Source: Candidatus Heimdallarchaeota archaeon
GTDB lineage: Archaea; Asgardarchaeota; Heimdallarchaeia; JABLTI01
Length of the DNA: 14,535 nt
Direction of reading: 5' to 3'
NCBI GenBank assembly: GCA_023128635.1
Contig: JAGMDP010000223.1
Coordinates: 1-14,535, forward strand
Part shown: piece by piece, positions 1 to 7,239 of the stretch
Layout: the number at the start of each line of letters is the position of its first letter
Numbering within the stretch: position 1 is the first letter of the stretch
The notes under the pieces: generated by a model
Told to the model about the DNA's origin: nothing
The model's database searches: none
The model's input: only the letters and a program-made list of their open reading frames with translations
Translations under genes and position numbers: made by a program

Positions 1-1134
1 ATTTCTTATTATTATAATCAACTGGGAGCTTGTGGTGGAAGATCTATTCATTCTTTAGCAAGAGAAACGACAGAATTACGAGATGCAGCTCGAGAAAAAC
101 TTGCTAACCACATTAACACTAGAAGCACTAATGAAATCATTTGGGTAAGGAATACTACCGAAGCAATGAATTTAGTTGCAAATGCATTGCATTTCGAGAA
201 AGATCATGAAATAGTCACAACAAATCTTGAGCATCATAGTGGGGTATTACCTTTTCATAAAGTGATGAAAAGAAAAGGATTAAAGCTTAAAATTGTAAAT
301 GCTGATGAAGAGGGATTATTCAATGTTGAAGATTTCGAAAACACCATAAACAAAAATACTCGTTTAATATCAATTGTTCATACTTCTAACGTAAGTGGAA
401 CAACAGCACCTCTAGATGAAATAATAAAAATTGCTCATGACTACGGTGCCTTAGTATTATCTGATGATGCTCAATACTTTCCCCATAAAAAAATGGATGT
501 TCAAAAATCCGATGTTGATTTTTGCACTGTAAGTATGCATAAAGCTCTTGGACCTACGGGAGTAGGTTTTCTCTATGGTAAAGAGCACCTGCTAAAAGAG
601 ATGGATTCATTTATGGTTGGAGGTGACACAATAATCGATGTGCGATATGAAAACGGCGAAGTCGTCCCTACTTATCTTGAACCACCCCATAAATTTGAGG
701 CTGGACTACAAAATTATGCCGGTGAAATAGGTGCTGGTGCTGCAATTGATTATCTCAATTCCATTGGTATGGAAAATATTGAGACTCGAGAGAATTATCT
801 CACGGAAAAATTATATGATGCTCTTAAAGACATCTCTGGCATCAAAATTGTAGGTCCTCAAAATGCACATCAGCGAAGTGGGTTAGTCGCCTTTAAATTA
901 AAAGACATGGATACTGCAGGGGACATAGCTAACTTTCTAGATTGTGATGTAGATGGTCATAAAATTATGGTTCGCGCTGGTTCACATTGCACAAATCCAT
1001 TTCACTATTCGCTTGGTATTCATCCAAGTGAAGGAACAGCTCGGGCTTCTATTTATGTCTATACAAACGAAGAAGACATCAAAATCTTGAAGGAAGCTCT
1101 AGAAAAGCTAGAAGATATTCTTGAAAGTTCATAG
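1..1134 (+). CDS. Cysteine desulfurase / class V aminotransferase, SufS-CsdA type (5' end outside window)
   Basis: PLP-dependent enzyme expected to take sulfur from L-cysteine, giving alanine and an enzyme persulfide for Fe-S cluster or other sulfur-transfer pathways. The frame is open from base 1 and gives 377 visible residues. SufS-type enzymes have roughly 400-420, so about 30-40 N-terminal residues are missing. Visible marks, numbered by codon in the window: the RNTTEAMNLVA segment of the fold, the LEHHSG histidines (78-79), the LSDDAQ cofactor-binding acidic motif, SMHKALGPTGVGFLYG with the Schiff-base lysine at codon 181, and RAGSHCTNP with the catalytic cysteine at codon 330. The short loop around that cysteine and the GPTG sequence favour the SufS/CsdA group over the NifS/IscS group. 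An internal ATG at 166 is not the start, because homologous sequence continues upstream of it. It converges with the LonB-like gene, with a hairpin between the two stops. No Suf scaffold gene is visible. The acceptor, and whether it uses cysteine or selenocysteine, is not determined. Confidence 0.9.
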   Translation: MSYYYNQLGACGGRSIHSLARETTELRDAAREKLANHINTRSTNEIIWVRNTTEAMNLVANALHFEKDHEIVTTNLEHHSGVLPFHKVMKRKGLKLKIVNADEEGLFNVEDFENTINKNTRLISIVHTSNVSGTTAPLDEIIKIAHDYGALVLSDDAQYFPHKKMDVQKSDVDFCTVSMHKALGPTGVGFLYGKEHLLKEMDSFMVGGDTIIDVRYENGEVVPTYLEPPHKFEAGLQNYAGEIGAGAAIDYLNSIGMENIETRENYLTEKLYDALKDISGIKIVGPQNAHQRSGLVAFKLKDMDTAGDIANFLDCDVDGHKIMVRAGSHCTNPFHYSLGIHPSEGTARASIYVYTNEEDIKILKEALEKLEDILESS

Positions 1135-1142
1135 TTTAAATG

Positions 1143-1173
1143 AATTGAATATAGCTTATTCCTATATTCAATT
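1143..1173. terminator. Perfect inverted repeat between convergent genes
   Basis: Twelve-base arms AATTGAATATAG (1143-1154) and CTATATTCAATT (1162-1173) surround a 7-nt loop. The repeat lies wholly in the 45-bp gap between the desulfurase stop (1134) and the stop of the LonB-like gene (1180). It is symmetric, so it could act for both transcripts. There is no long T tract on either side, so 3'-end processing or mRNA protection is as likely as intrinsic termination. Confidence 0.6.
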
Positions 1174-1179
1174 GCATTA

Positions 1180-2748
1180 CTAACCATTCCACATATTATA
1201 TGGCACTTGATTTCCCTCATTTGTTGTTTTTGGGAAACCTCTTCTCTCTTTTTCAATTGCAGCTTGAAAAGAACCATATTTTTGTAAAATTTGGTCTTCA
1301 AGTGGTTTAGCGATTTCAAGAGCAGCTTTCACATGTTTGCTAGTAATTAACTCTTCACGATTTGTTGTCGCTAAATCCCCTGCAACCTTTATCAAACCTG
1401 CAAGTTCTCTTAATCTCAAAGTTAATGATGATTCTTCTTCATCTACCTTTTCAGCGATTACCCTTGCACTTTTTATTACTTCAAAAATTCCTTTCCTATC
1501 CATTGCAGGAATTTTGTCATCCCGAATTATTTCTTGAGCAATGAATTGCACGAGTTTTAATCGATTAGTTTCATTATCAGGCATTGCTGTCTTGAGTAGA
1601 ATTTCATATCCATCTCCTTGAATTCTAGATCGCAATGGCGGGACAATACGTGGTAAATCAATCATGTTACAAGCAGCTACCAAAACAAAATCAGCTGGCA
1701 CATCATCTACCCTTACGGAAGCACCTGAACTTTGAGGGTTTCTACCAATAATTGGAAATTTCTTTTCTTGTAAAGCTGTAAGCAATGATCTCTGTAATAT
1801 TCCTAGTTGGGAAATCTCATCAATGAATAGTACACCTTGATGCGCTTCGTGGATTGCTCCTGCTACAACTCTTTTGTATGGAGGAGTCCCTAATTTATGA
1901 TGTCCTCCATAAGGATCATGTAAACAATCTCCAAGGAGCTCAGTTGTACTCGCACCTGTTGCTTGGATAAAAAGAGATCTTCTTATTGGAACTAAAACTT
2001 TCATAGGTCTTGGTCCCTTTTTGGCTTTCGAAAGCTCGATAGCTTCATTATCAAAAACACGTATGTTGTTTCCTGCTTCTTCGAATAGTAGAATTTCTTC
2101 TCTTCCATCTGGGAGTTGGATTGCTTTAGAAACTTTAGAACCATCAGAGGATTTTGTACTATAAGATGCTAATGATAGCAGATCACCAAATCGAGATGGA
2201 CTTTTCTTTCGCTTCGACTGCGAGCAATGAGGACATTTTCTTGTTTCAGGTATAGAGAATTTTCGGCAGTGTTCACAAGCATAACCTAGTTTAACAGCAA
2301 TATCAAAAGGAGCTTTGGAAGGATGTATTAACTTTCCATATTCACCACCATTTGCTTGTTGTTTTCTATTTTTTAGCTCATGCAATTTCTTTCTTTCAAA
2401 AAATGGTCGTTCAGGATTTTCAGGATTATGAACAATCCATATTTCTTCTTCGGGTTGGCCCAAATGGAATGAAAGTGCTTGAGCGATCATTGATTTTCCA
2501 ATACCTGGTGGTCCAATAAGCAGCAGATTTCTTCGCTGATGAGCAGCCATTCTAGCTATTTTTACCGCAAAATCTTGTCCAATTACCCGTTTCAATGGGT
2601 CTTTTGGTATTGGTATGTCAAAACTACTCTCAATATCCCTCATTCGTATGGCTTGTTGGTTATCTTCAGAGCTCACCTTCTCTTTGATAACAGGATTTTT
2701 TCTTTTATCAAAATCATCTGAAAATGTTTGTTCTTGACCTTTAGACAT
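1180..2748 (-). CDS. LonB-like AAA+ ATPase lacking the Lon protease domain, with zinc ribbon
   Basis: AAA+ ATPase of the archaeal LonB/Mg-chelatase-like group. Numbering below is for the 526-aa form starting at TTG 2760; ATG 2748 is residue 5. The LonB-like N-terminus DIPIPKDPLKRVIGQD (48-63) leads into Walker A GPPGIGKS (83-90). A zinc ribbon follows, with C162, C165, C176 and C179. The LonB signature segments TGASTTELLGDCLHDP and GAIHEAHQGVLFIDEI come next, with Walker B acids D314/E315. Sensor-1 AACN (N365), PLRSRI arginines (377/379) and a sensor-2-like RLREL motif complete the module. Archaeal LonB normally has a membrane segment between Walker A and B and a C-terminal Ser/Lys protease domain. 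Here the first is replaced by the hydrophilic zinc-ribbon insert. The protein ends about 30 residues after the AKPLEDQ helix, so the second is absent, and only 45 bp separate its stop from the next gene. Probably a soluble remodelling ATPase or chaperone; the substrate is unknown. I chose ATG 2748; TTG 2760 is also possible. Transcribed from its own promoter downstream of dnaG. Confidence 0.85.
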   Translation of the reverse strand: MSKGQEQTFSDDFDKRKNPVIKEKVSSEDNQQAIRMRDIESSFDIPIPKDPLKRVIGQDFAVKIARMAAHQRRNLLLIGPPGIGKSMIAQALSFHLGQPEEEIWIVHNPENPERPFFERKKLHELKNRKQQANGGEYGKLIHPSKAPFDIAVKLGYACEHCRKFSIPETRKCPHCSQSKRKKSPSRFGDLLSLASYSTKSSDGSKVSKAIQLPDGREEILLFEEAGNNIRVFDNEAIELSKAKKGPRPMKVLVPIRRSLFIQATGASTTELLGDCLHDPYGGHHKLGTPPYKRVVAGAIHEAHQGVLFIDEISQLGILQRSLLTALQEKKFPIIGRNPQSSGASVRVDDVPADFVLVAACNMIDLPRIVPPLRSRIQGDGYEILLKTAMPDNETNRLKLVQFIAQEIIRDDKIPAMDRKGIFEVIKSARVIAEKVDEEESSLTLRLRELAGLIKVAGDLATTNREELITSKHVKAALEIAKPLEDQILQKYGSFQAAIEKERRGFPKTTNEGNQVPYNMWNG

Positions 2749-2791
2749 TTTTGTGCACAATATAAGCTCATCAAAAGAGTCTCTTAAAGAA

Positions 2792-2816
2792 ACAGATTAT
2801 CTGTATATTATATAAA
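2792..2816 (-). promoter_or_regulatory. TATA box with adjacent 13-bp palindrome (LonB-like gene)
   Basis: Read on the minus strand, TTTATATAA (2816-2808) is a good archaeal TATA box. It predicts initiation near 2787, about 40 nt before ATG 2748. Between the TATA box and that start lies a perfect palindrome, ACAGAT-T-ATCTGT (2792-2804). A site there would block the transcription machinery, so it is a candidate repressor operator. Seen: both sequences. Inferred: their function. Confidence 0.5.
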
Positions 2817-2844
2817 TAGATTTTACGAAAATCAAAAGAAAAGT

Positions 2845-2884
2845 GATTAGTTGGTTAAATAATCGCTATTAACCAACTCTAATC
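2845..2884 (-). terminator. Stem-loop after dnaG
   Basis: Arms GATTAGTTGGTTAA (2845-2858) and TTAACCAACT plus AATC (2869-2878, 2881-2884) pair over 14 bp. The loop is 10 nt and a CT bulge sits at 2879-2880. The hairpin starts 3 nt past the dnaG stop codon. On the minus strand it is followed by T-rich sequence (positions 2844 down to about 2822). A plausible dnaG terminator that insulates the LonB-like gene. Confidence 0.6.
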
Positions 2885-2887
2885 ATT

Positions 2888-4321
2888 TCACGCGAATGTA
2901 TAAAACTTTAGTTTTGCAGGACGTCTGTCAATTTTTCCTATTCTCGCTGCAACTATAACATCAATGTTTTTCTCTTCACAAGCATCAATTAATCTCTGGG
3001 TAAGAATTCCATCAAAGATCAATTTGGTTACTCCTTTAGCTTTCTTTACTTCATCAACAATTTTAGCTACTGGAACTCGTTTTAGTTCCTTTAATTTATC
3101 ATTAAGGAATATACCCTCTTGTTTTTCTTTTCCATCAATATCTCTAACAATTGGTAATAGCTCATCCGGTATTTTTGGTGGGGGGGGTTTTCTATATCCA
3201 CCCCTTCCTCCTCTATCTCTGGATGAAGGTCGGCGACTGTCTCTCGAATATGGTCTCCTAGAGGGAGGACGACTCGAAGATCTTGGTGAACCCCTACCTG
3301 TAGTCTGTGTTGGGGGTTTACTTGTGGTAGGTCTCTTAGTAGGAGTAGCAGTTGGTTTCGCTACAACTCTTTTAGGAGCAATTTTTGCACTTACTGGAGC
3401 AGCTTTGGGTTTTTGTATTTTCTTTGCTGCTTTTCTTTTGATTGCTTTTTCAAGGACATCTGCTGCATGAATTTCAGAAACAAAAGTAGCTTGCTCTATA
3501 GGAACTTTCTTACTTAATTGCTCAATAATCTCATCTGGTTTAAGGTCTTCAACCTCTTTACCTTTTGGAGCTCGAGCAACATAATCAATATCACTATACA
3601 TTAGTAATTCTTTTAGGATTAGGTCTCCACCTCTATCACCATCAAGAAATGCAAGTGTTGATCGTTTTTTAGTGAGATCTATTACTACTTTTGGTACAGA
3701 AGCTCCTTCAACAGCTATTGTGTTTCTTACACCAGCTCGAAGACATGCTGCTATATCAGCTCTACCTTCTACAATTATAATTGAATCCGAATCATTAATT
3801 TCAGGTCCGGCAGGTAAATGCCTAAATTGGATTATTCCACCAACTCGAGCAGCTTTTAGCACTTCATCAGCTAAATCGCTTGAATCTTGATGAGTTTCTG
3901 TATTCCATTTTTGAAGAAGCTCAGAAGCACGTTCTCTGATTTTCTTCATTTTTTCAACCCTAATATCATCTATGCTTTTGATAGAGATTCTTGCTGAGCA
4001 TGGACCAATACGATCTACTGTTTCAATTGCTGCAGCTAGGATCGATGTTTCCACCTTGTCTAAGCTTGATGGGATATCAATATAACCCCTAGTTTTACCT
4101 CCTCTGATATTCAAATGAACTTGAATGCGTCCAACTCGTCCGCTTTTTTGTAATTCTCGTAGTTCAAGTTCTTCAGAGAGTAATCCTTCTGTTTGACCGA
4201 ATAAAGCACCGACAACATCGGGTTTTTCAACCAAACCATCAATTGTGAAATCTGCACGTATCAAATATTTTGTAGTTGACGGTTCATCGTGCATTGCACT
4301 CTGTTTATTATTATTTGCCAT
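2888..4321 (-). CDS. dnaG: Archaeal DnaG (TOPRIM primase-like / exosome-associated protein)
   Basis: Archaeal DnaG homologue, 477 aa. The N-terminal domain TKYLIRADFTIDGLVEKPDVVGALFGQ... (17-140) is typical of the family. The TOPRIM domain (178-272) has the metal-binding residues in VEGRAD (E185) and FLDGDRGG (D227, D229). A linker of about 90 residues (296-385) is rich in Lys/Ala/Pro, then Arg/Ser/Pro, with an RDRGGRGGYR stretch. The C-terminal domain (386-477) runs from PDELLPIVRDIDGKEK to AKLKFYTFA. Archaeal DnaG copurifies with the RNA exosome and helps bind A-rich RNA in species where this was studied. Primer synthesis has also been reported, while the PriS/PriL primase is the main replicative enzyme. 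The role here is therefore either RNA degradation or priming. ATG 4321 is preceded by a weak AAGGGG site about 8 nt upstream. The linker is the odd part: much longer and more basic than a minimal family member needs, and reminiscent of RGG/RS RNA-binding tails. It is divergent from the DUF2207 gene across a long gap. Confidence 0.93.
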   Translation of the reverse strand: MANNNKQSAMHDEPSTTKYLIRADFTIDGLVEKPDVVGALFGQTEGLLSEELELRELQKSGRVGRIQVHLNIRGGKTRGYIDIPSSLDKVETSILAAAIETVDRIGPCSARISIKSIDDIRVEKMKKIRERASELLQKWNTETHQDSSDLADEVLKAARVGGIIQFRHLPAGPEINDSDSIIIVEGRADIAACLRAGVRNTIAVEGASVPKVVIDLTKKRSTLAFLDGDRGGDLILKELLMYSDIDYVARAPKGKEVEDLKPDEIIEQLSKKVPIEQATFVSEIHAADVLEKAIKRKAAKKIQKPKAAPVSAKIAPKRVVAKPTATPTKRPTTSKPPTQTTGRGSPRSSSRPPSRRPYSRDSRRPSSRDRGGRGGYRKPPPPKIPDELLPIVRDIDGKEKQEGIFLNDKLKELKRVPVAKIVDEVKKAKGVTKLIFDGILTQRLIDACEEKNIDVIVAARIGKIDRRPAKLKFYTFA

Positions 4322-5044
4322 TTTTTTTAACCCCTTAATTTTTGGAGTAATAACAATTGGCTAAAAAAATAATCTGAACTCTAAGCTATTCTTATACTTG
4401 TTAGGATTAAGCTATTTATTATTTTGATTTGCTTTTTCCATCGCATCTTCTAAGAGTATACTATATACTTCAGATCAAAAAGAAACTAAACTTGTTAGAT
4501 TTTTATTAGAGTTAACTAATCATTGGAAATTACTTTTCCCAACTGTATTAATCAACATGAAATTTGATTTCTAACATCTTTTCATTTCAACAATAGAGGA
4601 ATTGTTGTTCCTTGCTATTTATAATTCTCCTTTATTGGAAGGCTATAATCATTAATTGATTATACCAAATTATATTTCTGTGAACGTGATTTGTGATAAA
4701 TAGCTTCTTACATCAATCGAATGAGCTATTTTGTTATGATTCTTTTCGATCTAATCTGATTATTTGATTAGTTTATGTTATTTTTCGTAATCAGTCTCTT
4801 CGTTTCTTATTTTTAAACCTTTGTGACTGACTGTAATAATACTATTTGCCTTCAATTATAAAAACTATACATTTCGGCAATTGGTTATTCTAGCAGCAAC
4901 ATTCTCAAAATATGTATTTTAAATTCAGAAAAGTAATCATGACACAATTAGAAAGGTAATTCTTTTATTATGGAACATAACATTTCTCTATAGATTTAAA
5001 ATCAGCAATAAACAATAAGATGTTAAGAAGTATTTTGAGGATAA
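4322..5044. other. 723-bp gene-free region between dnaG and the DUF2207 gene
   Basis: No convincing ORF or tRNA on either strand; the sequence is very AT-rich. What it holds: AAGCTATT at 4383-4390 and 4409-4416 and its complement AATAGCTT at 4699-4706, plus AGCTATT at 4724-4730. The last two form an 8-bp inverted repeat (4698-4705 and 4724-4731, 18-nt spacer). A second repeat, TATAATCA/TGATTATA (4644-4651, 4657-4664), has a 5-nt loop. A third, AGTATA-CTA-TATACT, spans 4455-4469. Both genes' promoters must lie here. A regulatory region or an undetected small RNA are both possible. Confidence 0.5.
4995..5040 (+). promoter_or_regulatory. TATA box and ribosome-binding site of the DUF2207 gene
   Basis: TTTAAAAT at 4995-5002 is a fair TATA box, predicting initiation near 5025. 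GAGG at 5037-5040 lies 4 nt before a TTG start at 5045. A stronger GGAGG sits just inside the frame (5050-5054) but has no ATG, GTG or TTG at proper spacing; the next in-frame TTG is 5087. The start choice is therefore uncertain by up to 14 codons. Confidence 0.4.
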
Positions 5045-7138
5045 TTGCTGGAGGACTTAATTATTTTAAAAGGTAGAAAAAATCGCTTGAAATTAGCAAT
5101 AGTGCTTGTATTCTTGATATCAATTCAATTAGTTACGTTGTCTTTAATGACGAATAACACTATAGCAAAGTTTGCTCAACCTGGGAATGATGCCTTAACT
5201 ACAAACGGTTATTATTATTCAGATTGGAATCAAATCATAAATGTAGGTATGGATGGTTCATTGCTTGTAGAGGAAGAAATGACCTTTCATTTAGATGCTG
5301 GTTCTTATGGTTTTGCCTATAGAGATTTGAAGTGGAGAAGTTTTCATGATGTGGTCTCATGGAATATTGTTTCGGAACCTGGAACGCCCTCAGTCACTTC
5401 ATATAAAATGGAGAAAGAAGCAGATGTCATTCAATTCTATTGGGAGTGGTCTAGAACTTCTGTCTCATCTGGTACTGAATATACCTTCATTTTAACATAC
5501 AATGTATCTTCAGCAATGAATTTGAACGGTAATCGTGACAGGGTTTATTGGAATGTCATAGGAGGAGAATTCGAGGTACAAATACATGATATTGACACCA
5601 TAGTAATATTTCCAAATGAATACAATATTAGCGATATACGATCTCAAACTTATTATCAAGGAACAGGACCTGGTGATGATAATGGAGTTGTTTCCAATGT
5701 TGGCGGAAAAACAAGAGTTACATATCATCAAGGAACTGTTTATGCTTTTGAATCTTATACAATAGATACTGATTCCCCTCCTGCAGGAATAGACATGCCT
5801 TTTTCGTGGCGAGTTTATTTGAATAGTAATTATGTTGTTGTAATAGCAATTGGTTTTGTGCCCATTTTCTTATTCTTTATACTAGCTTTTCTTATAAAAG
5901 GCATCGATCCTAAAGCAAAAGCTATTCCAGTATTAAATGAAGTTGCTATGAAGAAATGCGCTGAGTGTGGATACAAAGATAGTCGAAAAATTAGCTTCTG
6001 TCCACAATGTGGGAATACTATGAAAACTATTAGTGAAGTTGGTCCACCAAATGATATGTCCCCCGCAGAAGTAGGTACTTTGCTGGATGAGAAATTTGAT
6101 AAAATAGATTTCGTTGCAGAGATTTTCTATCTAGCAGAACGGGGGTATCTCAAGATAATACAACCAGATGATAATGATGAAATGTTCTTCCAAAGAACAG
6201 AGAAAGAAGAATATTATGGTAGCCTCTCAAAATTCGATAGAGGGATAATTGAATTCATTGAAAGAAATTCTCACGAAACACTGTGGTTTAGAGAAGAAAC
6301 AAAAGGTGCTAAAGGACCCAAAGAAATTCCTGTAGAAGTTACTTCTCTCTCAACCATAAAAAACAATGTTGCGTCTCTTTGGAAACACAAAGATGATGTT
6401 TACAATAAATTGTCTGGTGGAGATACTAAGTATTTTGATTCAAACCCTGAGAAAGTGAAGGGCTTTTACTTTGGAGCTTCAATAGTTGCAGGAATAGGTG
6501 GTGGAGTCATTTTATTCTTCGCTTCTTCTTTGTTTTCTATTGGCAATCTAACTTGGGGTATTGCAGGTGTGGTAGTTGCAAGTTTGATTGGATTACTTCT
6601 CTCAAGGAAAATGCCTAGATTAACAAAACATGGTGCCCAGATGAAAGCAAGTTGGCAAAGTTACTTACAGCTTATTAGAGGGCAAATAATGGGCTTCCCA
6701 GATCCATATGATCAATTCAATTTCTCTATGGATCATTTCTCGTTCCTGCTAATAGATCCAAAATTCAACTTACCATCACATTTGAAACACATCTCTCAAG
6801 AGATATCTAGTAGACCTCCACCTGATAATTTCCACTTTATTACTCCTTACTGGTACTTTTATCCTCGAATCTATCTCCCACGACGTGGTGGATTGCGACA
6901 TAGGCCAATTAGAGGGTTTGACAGTGCTGGTAGAGGATTTGAAAGTGTTGTCAGTGGAATTAGTAATATGGCTGAAAGTTTACCAAGAGCAATATCCAAT
7001 ATGGCTGAAGGATTAACATCAGCAATATCAAATATGAGCGAAAGCTTTACCCCACCATCCTCAAGCGGTGGAAGCAGTGGATTTGGCGGCGGCTTCAGCG
7101 GAGGAGGTGGTGGTGGTGGTGGAGGAGGAATAGGATAA
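5045..7138 (+). CDS. DUF2207-family membrane protein with inserted zinc ribbon
   Basis: Large membrane protein (697 aa) of the DUF2207 type; the biochemical function of this family is unknown. An N-terminal signal/anchor helix (15-35) is followed by an extracytoplasmic beta-rich domain (about 57-250) containing the family-like segment YGFAYRDLKWRSFHDV. A second membrane helix spans 263-285. A cytoplasmic zinc ribbon then follows (C305, C308, C319, C322). Next is a winged-helix-like stretch MSPAEVGTLLDEKFDK...FVAEIFYLAERGYLKI (338-371), then two closely spaced hydrophobic segments (475-498 and 503-519). The C-terminal tail has three 11-residue repeats beginning ISNM and ends in a serine/glycine-rich run. 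Such Gly-rich tails are common in DUF2207 proteins, where they often finish with a short Gly/Ser block. The zinc ribbon after TM2 is an addition. TTG 5045 was chosen from GAGG spacing; TTG 5087 would still keep the first membrane helix. It stands alone between a long upstream gap and a terminator hairpin. Confidence 0.8.
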   Translation: MLEDLIILKGRKNRLKLAIVLVFLISIQLVTLSLMTNNTIAKFAQPGNDALTTNGYYYSDWNQIINVGMDGSLLVEEEMTFHLDAGSYGFAYRDLKWRSFHDVVSWNIVSEPGTPSVTSYKMEKEADVIQFYWEWSRTSVSSGTEYTFILTYNVSSAMNLNGNRDRVYWNVIGGEFEVQIHDIDTIVIFPNEYNISDIRSQTYYQGTGPGDDNGVVSNVGGKTRVTYHQGTVYAFESYTIDTDSPPAGIDMPFSWRVYLNSNYVVVIAIGFVPIFLFFILAFLIKGIDPKAKAIPVLNEVAMKKCAECGYKDSRKISFCPQCGNTMKTISEVGPPNDMSPAEVGTLLDEKFDKIDFVAEIFYLAERGYLKIIQPDDNDEMFFQRTEKEEYYGSLSKFDRGIIEFIERNSHETLWFREETKGAKGPKEIPVEVTSLSTIKNNVASLWKHKDDVYNKLSGGDTKYFDSNPEKVKGFYFGASIVAGIGGGVILFFASSLFSIGNLTWGIAGVVVASLIGLLLSRKMPRLTKHGAQMKASWQSYLQLIRGQIMGFPDPYDQFNFSMDHFSFLLIDPKFNLPSHLKHISQEISSRPPPDNFHFITPYWYFYPRIYLPRRGGLRHRPIRGFDSAGRGFESVVSGISNMAESLPRAISNMAEGLTSAISNMSESFTPPSSSGGSSGFGGGFSGGGGGGGGGGIG
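6959..7057 (+). repeat. Three tandem 33-bp coding repeats
   Basis: In-frame units at 6959-6991, 6992-7024 and 7025-7057 encode ISNMAESLPRA, ISNMAEGLTSA and ISNMSESFTPP. The copies have diverged at third positions, so the duplication is not recent. They link the arginine-rich segment after the last membrane helix to the glycine tail. The pattern suggests a short amphipathic segment. Confidence 0.75.
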
Positions 7139-7154
7139 ATTAATTCACATTGAA

Positions 7155-7196
7155 AGGATGGGATCATGCAGTGATCCTTCTATCCTCTTATTTTTT
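7155..7196. terminator. Nested hairpin with T tract between convergent genes
   Basis: Inner arms GGATCA (7161-7166) and TGATCC (7172-7177) close a 5-nt loop. Outer arms AGGAT (7155-7159) and ATCCT (7182-7186) extend it. On the plus strand T-rich sequence follows (7188-7196), and on the minus strand the DNA is also AT-rich. Likely serves the DUF2207 transcript and perhaps the converging RDD-gene transcript. Confidence 0.6.
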
Positions 7197-7239
7197 CTAA
7201 AAAAATAAAAAATTAAAGAAAAAGAACAAGAAAATAATC

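Noticed and set aside
166..1134. Reading the desulfurase as a complete 322-aa gene from ATG 166
   Set aside because: The frame is open upstream to base 1 and that translation (RSIHSL, then AAREKLANHI) continues the expected N-terminal part of the family, so the gene is cut by the window edge.
2964..3470. A 168-codon plus-strand frame opposite dnaG
   Set aside because: It is the mirror of the repetitive, GC-richer DnaG linker and TOPRIM coding sequence. The minus-strand product is a clear DnaG, and this frame has no ribosome-binding site or recognisable domain.
6871..7167. A proline-rich minus-strand frame over the 3' end of the DUF2207 gene
   Set aside because: The proline run is the complement of the GGN codons of the glycine tail. 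No promoter or family resemblance.
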